In this document: one piece after another, positions 13,318-18,447 of the stretch
How positions within the stretch are numbered: the first letter of the stretch is position 1
Layout: each line of letters opens with the position of its first letter
Source of the DNA: Alteromonas_E sp964230255
GTDB lineage: Bacteria; Pseudomonadota; Gammaproteobacteria; Enterobacterales; Alteromonadaceae
Assembly (NCBI GenBank): GCA_964230255.1
Contig: CAXRGW010000100.1
Span: forward strand, 1 to 18,447
DNA length: 18,447 bases
Reading direction: 5' to 3'
Notes under the pieces: generated by a model
Database searches by the model: none
Seen by the model: only the letters and a program-made list of their open reading frames with translations
Told to the model about the DNA's origin: nothing
Program-made: the position numbers and the translations under genes

Positions 13318-16125
13318 TTATTCGCTTACATTAAAATGAACAATCTCTTTATCCAACTCCGCTAATTGAGGCTCTAAAGTAGCCGCATCACCAACGACAA
13401 TAATGTGCATATCTTGCGGCCGAATCAATTCGTTAGCGATAAGGTTAATTTCTTCAGCGGTAATCGACTGAATAATTGCTAATTGTTGATCTGAGAAATT
13501 TTTATTTAATTCGTAAATTAATAGGTGCCTTAAGAAACGCGCTTTAGCGGCAGGTGTTTCGTAGTCAAGCGCGTCCCCCTGCGTGTAGGCACTTTTGAGA
13601 AATGCCAGCTCTTCAGCAGATATGCCATCACGCTTGTACTCTGTCATCTCGCGCAGAATTTCTTTAATACTTTCCAGTGTATTAGGTGCATTAAAGTCTC
13701 CACCAGCGGCGAAAATGCCTAAAGTTTTACCACCACTGAAGTAACTATTCGCGCCATAGGTATAGCCTTTTTCCTCGCGGAGATTAAGATTGATTCGGCT
13801 ATTAAAATGCCCACCCAGCGGGAAGTTCATCAAGCGCGCGCGGAAATACTGACCGGTTGCGTCATAAGGCATTGAGCGACGCACAACGCTTACGACTGAT
13901 TGCACGGCACGTGGTTTATCGACCAAAAATACTTTCCCCTCAGAGTGTTCAGGGAAAGCCGAATAAGTTGGAATTTCATAGTCTTGTACCGTCCACGCCT
14001 GTAATGGTGCAAGCAGCGACACCGCGCTGGCTTGTTCAATATCGCCAACGACTACTACATTGGCTTTGGCAGGGTTGTAGAAACGAGCATGAAACGCCTT
14101 AACATCGTCTAATTGAATGTTGCTTAACGTTGTATAAGTGCCACCGTCCGGCATGCTAACCCGGTTTTCGTCACCATATAAAATAGCACTCTGAGCTCGA
14201 GACGCGAGCGCATTCGGATTCTTCATTTGCTGTTGAATAGCTTGCAAACTTCGTTGTTTAAGCTGGTTGAAATCAACCTCTAAAAAAGCCGGGGTGAAAA
14301 GCTTCTCGTAGAGAATATCCAAAGTTGCAGGTAGGTTTTTACTAATACTACTGACGTAGATCGTAGTAAAACGCCCTGAAGATGAAAACTGCACGCGACT
14401 ACCCAATTTCGACAACTCATTAGCAATATCTACATTGCTGCGCCGGGTAGTAGATTCATTCATCATTAATGCGGTCATTGATGCCAAACCCGCTTTATCG
14501 ATAGGATCTAACAAAGGACCACCTTCCAGACTAATCGATATACTGACTGTTGGTGTATCAGAAGTTGTCACACCTAACAGGGGTACATTTTCGAGCAGTT
14601 GGGTTTGCCAAAAGTCTGGGACACTCACAATGGGCGCCTCCCCTTCAGGCGGCATTTGACTGCGGTCAAAGGCTTCTTCCGTTTGGCTCTGAGTAATTTC
14701 TGTAGCGGCATCAAATTCAGGTATGTCGCGCGCTGGAATCTCATATTGAGGTTTAGCAACAGCCCATTCGGTTTGTTGCATTGGTACGATGCTTAATACT
14801 ACCGATGGTTTATTTTTAATGTACTGCTCGTATACCCGCATTACATCTTCGGCTGTAACGGCGTTGTAGCGATCAATATCGGCTTGAACAAGGTCTGGCT
14901 CGCCGGCAAAGGTTTGGCCATAAGCAAGCATGCTGACTTTGCTCGCGACACTTTGTAGGCTGAATATGGTGCTCGCTTCGATGCTCATTTTAACCCGTTC
15001 AAGGTCATCCGGCTGCACGCCGCGTTGTTCAAATTCGGCGAAGGTTTGTTGAAAGCGCTCATGCAAGTCGTTTAAATTTGGCTCTACACCAGGGTTTGCT
15101 AAGGCGAGTAATTGAAACTCACAAGCAAGCTCTCGACATGGATGCGATACGGCAGCTTGAACGGTCCGCCCACTTACTACTAAGTTTTTGTAAAAAATTG
15201 AAGTTTTGCCACCGCCAAGAATATCGGCGAGCACATCCAGTGGCGCTTCATCAGGGTGTCGCGCATGCACTGTCGGAAATGTCATCTGCAAAAACGGTAA
15301 ATGCACATTGTCTTCTAGGGTTAGGTAGCGACTTTCTGCGAGCGTTACCGGAGTTTTTGGTAAGTCTTGAACTTCTGGCCCTCGGGGAATGGGACCAAAA
15401 TACTGTTCAATCCAAGTTTTAGTTTGTTCGACATCGATGTCACCACCGATGGTCAATACTGCATTGTTGGGTCCATACCAGCGCTTAAAAAACGCTTTCA
15501 GATCATCAACACCCACGCGGTCCAGATCCTCCACATAGCCAATCACAGGCCATGAATACGGATGTCCTACTGGATAAAGTGCTTCGCTGGTGCGCTCACT
15601 GCGTAAACCATAAGGCTGGTTGTCAACGCGTTGGGCACGCTCGTTCTTAACGGTATCGCGTTGGTTTTCGAACTTTGCCACAGTAACTGCGGGCAACAAA
15701 TAACCCATGCGATCAGATTCAAGCCAAAGGACTTTCTCCAAATGATTGCGCGGTACAGTTTGATAATAATTAGTCCGATCTGAATTTGTTGTGCCATTCA
15801 TGTCACCACCGGCTTCAGTGATCATGGCAAAATGCTGTTCATCTGCAACATTTTGCGAGCCTTGGAACATCATGTGCTCAAAAAAATGCGCAAAACCAGA
15901 GCGGCCGACTACTTCGCGTGATGAACCGACGTGGTATGTAACATCTACATGAACTAACGGATCCGACGTGTCTTGATGAAGGATTACTGTAAGACCGTTA
16001 TCGAGCTCATAGCGAATATGCTCAATACCAACTTGCTTTTTTGTGTCGGCAGCATTTTTACTTAAACTACTGCATCCCACTATGATCGCACATGCTAATG
16101 CGACGAGCCCAAATGTTCTTATCAT
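13318..16125 (-). CDS. M16 family zinc metalloprotease, lipoprotein
   Basis: This 935-residue protein has a lipoprotein signal ending IIVGC (C18), so it is anchored in the cell envelope. The inverted zinc motif HFFEH is at 80-84, with the third ligand probably E162 in VKNERAQR. The length fits a fused two-unit M16 peptidase: an active N-terminal half, then an inactive second half that keeps the substrate-contacting LREEKGYTYGANS segment and lacks HxxEH. Such enzymes enclose and degrade short peptides in the periplasm; the natural substrate is unknown. ATG 16125 is the natural start for the signal peptide. It is divergent from the Hpt operon. Confidence 0.94.
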   Translation of the reverse strand: MIRTFGLVALACAIIVGCSSLSKNAADTKKQVGIEHIRYELDNGLTVILHQDTSDPLVHVDVTYHVGSSREVVGRSGFAHFFEHMMFQGSQNVADEQHFAMITEAGGDMNGTTNSDRTNYYQTVPRNHLEKVLWLESDRMGYLLPAVTVAKFENQRDTVKNERAQRVDNQPYGLRSERTSEALYPVGHPYSWPVIGYVEDLDRVGVDDLKAFFKRWYGPNNAVLTIGGDIDVEQTKTWIEQYFGPIPRGPEVQDLPKTPVTLAESRYLTLEDNVHLPFLQMTFPTVHARHPDEAPLDVLADILGGGKTSIFYKNLVVSGRTVQAAVSHPCRELACEFQLLALANPGVEPNLNDLHERFQQTFAEFEQRGVQPDDLERVKMSIEASTIFSLQSVASKVSMLAYGQTFAGEPDLVQADIDRYNAVTAEDVMRVYEQYIKNKPSVVLSIVPMQQTEWAVAKPQYEIPARDIPEFDAATEITQSQTEEAFDRSQMPPEGEAPIVSVPDFWQTQLLENVPLLGVTTSDTPTVSISISLEGGPLLDPIDKAGLASMTALMMNESTTRRSNVDIANELSKLGSRVQFSSSGRFTTIYVSSISKNLPATLDILYEKLFTPAFLEVDFNQLKQRSLQAIQQQMKNPNALASRAQSAILYGDENRVSMPDGGTYTTLSNIQLDDVKAFHARFYNPAKANVVVVGDIEQASAVSLLAPLQAWTVQDYEIPTYSAFPEHSEGKVFLVDKPRAVQSVVSVVRRSMPYDATGQYFRARLMNFPLGGHFNSRINLNLREEKGYTYGANSYFSGGKTLGIFAAGGDFNAPNTLESIKEILREMTEYKRDGISAEELAFLKSAYTQGDALDYETPAAKARFLRHLLIYELNKNFSDQQLAIIQSITAEEINLIANELIRPQDMHIIVVGDAATLEPQLAELDKEIVHFNVSE

Positions 16126-16224
16126 TCTTCTACTTTCAATCCGTTAATATGAAAATCATACAAGACTACACGATAGCCAATAAATCACGTACACTATTCA
16201 AATTACTCATAATTTTGAGCGGCA

Positions 16225-16770
16225 ATGGAACAGCAAACGAATCTTATTAATACTGGTTTCGGTCTCCAACAGCTAAGCGGTAATGAGACCCTGTACAAGC
16301 GTTTATTAATGCGCTTCTATGACGAATACCAGCATAGCGAACGCAAGTTAGCTGAAATTCAGCAACTAAACAACCTCGAAGCGATGCAATTGCTGGTTCA
16401 TACGATCAAAGGCGTCAGCGGTAATCTCGGATTAGATGTGTTGCACTTAGCAGCCAAGAGTAAAGACCAAGAAATTAAGCGCGCATTGGATTGCAGTGTC
16501 GATTTGGCGCCATTTAACGAAGCGTTAAACGCGACTTTACAGGCAGTTGTTAGCTATTGCGGTAATGATGAAGAAAGTGCGCCAGACGCCGATGATTCCG
16601 CCAACAATGAAGTTGTCGAAGCCCTTCGGCAGCAACGCTTTGTATCCGATGAGAAGCTACATGCCTTTCTCGCCGCGAGTGAGTTTTCAGCTCAGCAAAA
16701 ACAAGCCATTATCTCTGCAGTTGATGATCTAGAATACGCTACCGCAGTTGACATCATCGACCAAGCATGA
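16225..16770 (+). CDS. Stand-alone histidine phosphotransfer (Hpt) protein
   Basis: This 181-residue protein has an N-terminal four-helix Hpt domain (about 8-115). The phospho-accepting histidine is H59 in the canonical HTIKGVSGNLGL. After an acidic linker (EESAPDADD) there is a C-terminal segment (about 128-181, ending DDLEYATAVDIIDQA) resembling the helical tail that follows Hpt domains in hybrid sensor kinases, so it may have split off from such a kinase. It would relay phosphate between response-regulator receivers; no kinase or receiver gene is in the window. Its stop overlaps the next start as ATGA, so it is coupled to the pseudouridine synthase, an unexpected partner. Confidence 0.88.
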   Translation: MEQQTNLINTGFGLQQLSGNETLYKRLLMRFYDEYQHSERKLAEIQQLNNLEAMQLLVHTIKGVSGNLGLDVLHLAAKSKDQEIKRALDCSVDLAPFNEALNATLQAVVSYCGNDEESAPDADDSANNEVVEALRQQRFVSDEKLHAFLAASEFSAQQKQAIISAVDDLEYATAVDIIDQA

Positions 16771-17498
16771 CACCTGAGGATGCGCAGCCACATCTGCACA
16801 TCATTGCAGACACAAAATATTTTGTTGTAATTGATAAACCGCCCGGTGTATGCATGCACTACCAAGACGGTGACCATCCTGTTTTACCCATGTTAGAGAA
16901 TTTGGGTTACAAACACCTCCACTTAGTCCATCGTCTAGATACTGCGACCTCCGGTTTGCTTGTGTTAGCTAAATCTGCTGCTGTCGCAGCATTAATGTTC
17001 GAAGAGTTTAACCAACACCGCGTGCAGAAATACTATCTAGCCCTGAGCGCTCAGAAACCGAAAAAGAAGCAAGGGCATATGTTTGGTGGCTTAGTGAAAT
17101 CAAGACGAGGAAATTACAAACTAACCTTAGCGCCCGAAAACCCGGTCTATACCCAATTTTTCAGTTACAGTGTGTCACAACAAACCATTCCATCATTACG
17201 TTTGTTTGCGCTTAAACCTCATAGCGGTAAAACCCATCAATTGCGCGTTAGTCTACAATCAATTGGCGCACCAATTTTAGGCGATGCTCGCTATGCCAAA
17301 GACAATAGTGACAGAATGTACCTCCATGCATACCAACTGGCGTTTTCATTGTACGACGAGCATTATTGCTATCAGCAGTTACCAAAAATCGGACTGTGGT
17401 TTACGCGTACAGAAATAGTTCACACTATAGAGCGGCTTGGTGATTTGTCTAAACTTAAATGGCCAAGCCCCATGGCAAAGGCAGTGCATGCTCTATAA
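16767..17498 (+). CDS. RluA-family pseudouridine synthase (TIGR01621-like)
   Basis: This 243-residue enzyme would isomerise uridine to pseudouridine in RNA. The catalytic aspartate is D58 in HRLDTATSG, preceded by VVIDKPPGV, and the substrate-binding KPHSGKTHQLRVSLQSIGAPILGD block lies in the C-terminal half, all typical of RluA. There is no N-terminal S4 domain. The short form with MFGGLVKSRRGNYKL recalls the TIGR01621 group, whose RNA target I do not know. It overlaps the Hpt gene by 4 bp and the next gene by 11 bp. Confidence 0.9.
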   Translation: MTPEDAQPHLHIIADTKYFVVIDKPPGVCMHYQDGDHPVLPMLENLGYKHLHLVHRLDTATSGLLVLAKSAAVAALMFEEFNQHRVQKYYLALSAQKPKKKQGHMFGGLVKSRRGNYKLTLAPENPVYTQFFSYSVSQQTIPSLRLFALKPHSGKTHQLRVSLQSIGAPILGDARYAKDNSDRMYLHAYQLAFSLYDEHYCYQQLPKIGLWFTRTEIVHTIERLGDLSKLKWPSPMAKAVHAL

Positions 17499-18393
17499 AC
17501 ATATTCACATCATTGGCAGTGGTGCATTAGGCAGCTTGTTGTGTGCAAGAGCCCTTTTGCACGGCTATTCAATGATACGCCATCCTCGCAGTGAAGCCGT
17601 TGCGCAAGTGACTTTGCATAACCAATCAATAGTCAAGCTAAATACACCGTTAAATCAATGGCCAAGTACTGAATCTCGCCAGCTCGTGATATTGCCTTTA
17701 AAGAGCTATCAAGTGCGCGCCGCGCTTGAGCAATATGAACCCTATTTTACATCCAATATTGATGTGTTATTGGTCCATAACGGCATGCTTGATTGGCCGC
17801 AGACTGAGCTGAATGAAAAACCCTATAGACTATTCGCAGCGACCACTAGCATTGCGGCCTTTAAACCCTCTGCTACTGCTGTTACTCAAACCGGTCAAGG
17901 AGAAACCTTTGTCGGTGCACTGCAATCCCCAGCCGATTCTAATGGTCTCGCGCAATTAAATAGTGTGTGTAGCGAGTTATTTGGCAAGAGCTCCTTCAGT
18001 GCCGATATTCGCCGTACTCAATGGCTTAAATTAACCGTTAATAGTCTTATAAATCCATTGACCGCTATAAATGGGTTGCGTAATGGCGAGTTAATAGAGG
18101 AGCGTTGGCAAACAGAGCTAAAGCGGCTTGCTAGCGAGCTCTCAGCGCTAGCCAAGGTCCAGGGCTTTGACGAACCTGCTGAGTCTATCATGACTCGTGC
18201 CCAAAAGGTGATGCAGCGTACGGCCAACAACTACTCATCAATGCATCAAGACGTGACTCACGGTCGGCCAACAGAAATTGATGCCATCAATGGATATGCG
18301 CTTGGTATTGCGAAACGTGTCGGTATTGAGTGCCCACAACTTGCTGAGCATTACAAGGCGGTTAAGGCGTTAGTCTTGAGGCAACCGATTTAA
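17488..18393 (+). CDS. panE: 2-dehydropantoate 2-reductase family protein (PanE/ApbA)
   Basis: This is a 301-residue NADPH-dependent reductase, the usual length for PanE (303 in E. coli), which reduces ketopantoate to pantoate for pantothenate and CoA synthesis. The N-terminal Rossmann motif GSGALG is at 10-15 and VHNGM is near 96-100. The C-terminal helical domain carries the likely catalytic K181 (WLKLTVNSLINPLTA), with N185, and E263 in the conserved PTEIDAINGYALGIA. The start at 17488 lies inside the end of the pseudouridine synthase gene; the longer frame from 17437 adds a non-conserved tail. PanE-like paralogues act on other 2-oxo acids, so the exact substrate is likely but not proven. 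Confidence 0.9.
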   Translation: MLYKHIHIIGSGALGSLLCARALLHGYSMIRHPRSEAVAQVTLHNQSIVKLNTPLNQWPSTESRQLVILPLKSYQVRAALEQYEPYFTSNIDVLLVHNGMLDWPQTELNEKPYRLFAATTSIAAFKPSATAVTQTGQGETFVGALQSPADSNGLAQLNSVCSELFGKSSFSADIRRTQWLKLTVNSLINPLTAINGLRNGELIEERWQTELKRLASELSALAKVQGFDEPAESIMTRAQKVMQRTANNYSSMHQDVTHGRPTEIDAINGYALGIAKRVGIECPQLAEHYKAVKALVLRQPI

Positions 18394-18447
18394 ATCAAAC
18401 TTGAAGTAGCAGGCATCTTCCTTTTCAGGTGCATTGTAAGTTAACCT
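18370..18447 (-). CDS. C-terminus of a convergent gene at the right edge (unidentified)
   Basis: On the minus strand a frame enters from the right edge and reads 25 codons (RLTYNAPEKEDACYFKFDLN, then RLPQD) before TAA at 18372-18370. The residue mix is protein-like and the end would overlap the 3' end of the PanE gene by 24 bp. I do not recognise the family, and so short a frame could be open by chance. Confidence 0.4.
   Translation of the reverse strand, partial: RLTYNAPEKEDACYFKFDLNRLPQD

Noticed and set aside
16126..16224. Promoters between the M16 protease and Hpt genes
   Set aside because: Only weak hexamers (for example TATGAT on the minus strand) with unsuitable -35 partners were found.
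1..18447. Defence system, prophage, CRISPR array or biosynthetic cluster
   Set aside because: No nuclease-helicase, restriction-modification, toxin-antitoxin, integrase or capsid-type genes and no regularly spaced repeats are seen; apart from the IS4 end, the window is mostly housekeeping genome.

Overview
The window looks like a chromosomal segment of a marine or aquatic gammaproteobacterium close to the Alteromonadales (Shewanella/Pseudoalteromonas/Colwellia type). This rests on gene content and order: Fe-SOD divergent from a monothiol glutaredoxin, smrB divergent from prmB-aroC, a gammaproteobacterial-type gshA, many exported or lipidated proteins, and moderate to low GC by eye. The genus cannot be fixed from the sequence alone.

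Layout. (1) 1-1343 is the transposase-start end of an IS4-group insertion sequence. The transposase runs off the left edge, and a terminal end resembling that of E. coli IS4 lies at about 1343, 36 bp from the stop of the next gene. (2) 1379-4190 holds iron and oxidative-stress genes: a 2-Cys peroxiredoxin, bfd (with a Fur box over its promoter), grxD and sodB. A 550-bp stretch between bfd and grxD has no convincing gene. (3) 4242-8428 is a minus-strand operon, prmB > aroC > MFS transporter > exported beta-propeller protein. smrB (ribosome-collision nuclease) is divergent from prmB. (4) 9099-9224 is a short single-span membrane protein gene preceded by two FNR-like boxes spaced 41 bp apart. (5) 9350-11538 is a translationally coupled pair (GTGA overlap): a lytic-transglycosylase-like lipoprotein followed by a TPR-sulfotransferase. 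(6) 11627-16125 carries gshA (TTG start) downstream of a large M16 zinc-protease lipoprotein. (7) 16225-18393 is a plus-strand overlapping operon: orphan Hpt phosphotransfer protein, RluA-type pseudouridine synthase, PanE/ApbA-type reductase. The C-terminus of a convergent gene appears at the right edge.

Themes. Peroxiredoxin, Fe-SOD, CGFS glutaredoxin, Bfd and glutathione synthesis (gshA) together cover peroxide and superoxide removal and Fe-S/iron handling. prmB (release-factor-like methyltransferase for ribosomal protein L3) and smrB both act on translation, and aroC supplies chorismate.

I see no defence island, CRISPR array, tRNA, rRNA or prophage. Most of the window is ordinary core genome. 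The points most worth following up are the leader architecture of the IS4 element, the FNR-box-preceded microprotein, and the transglycosylase/TPR-sulfotransferase pair.
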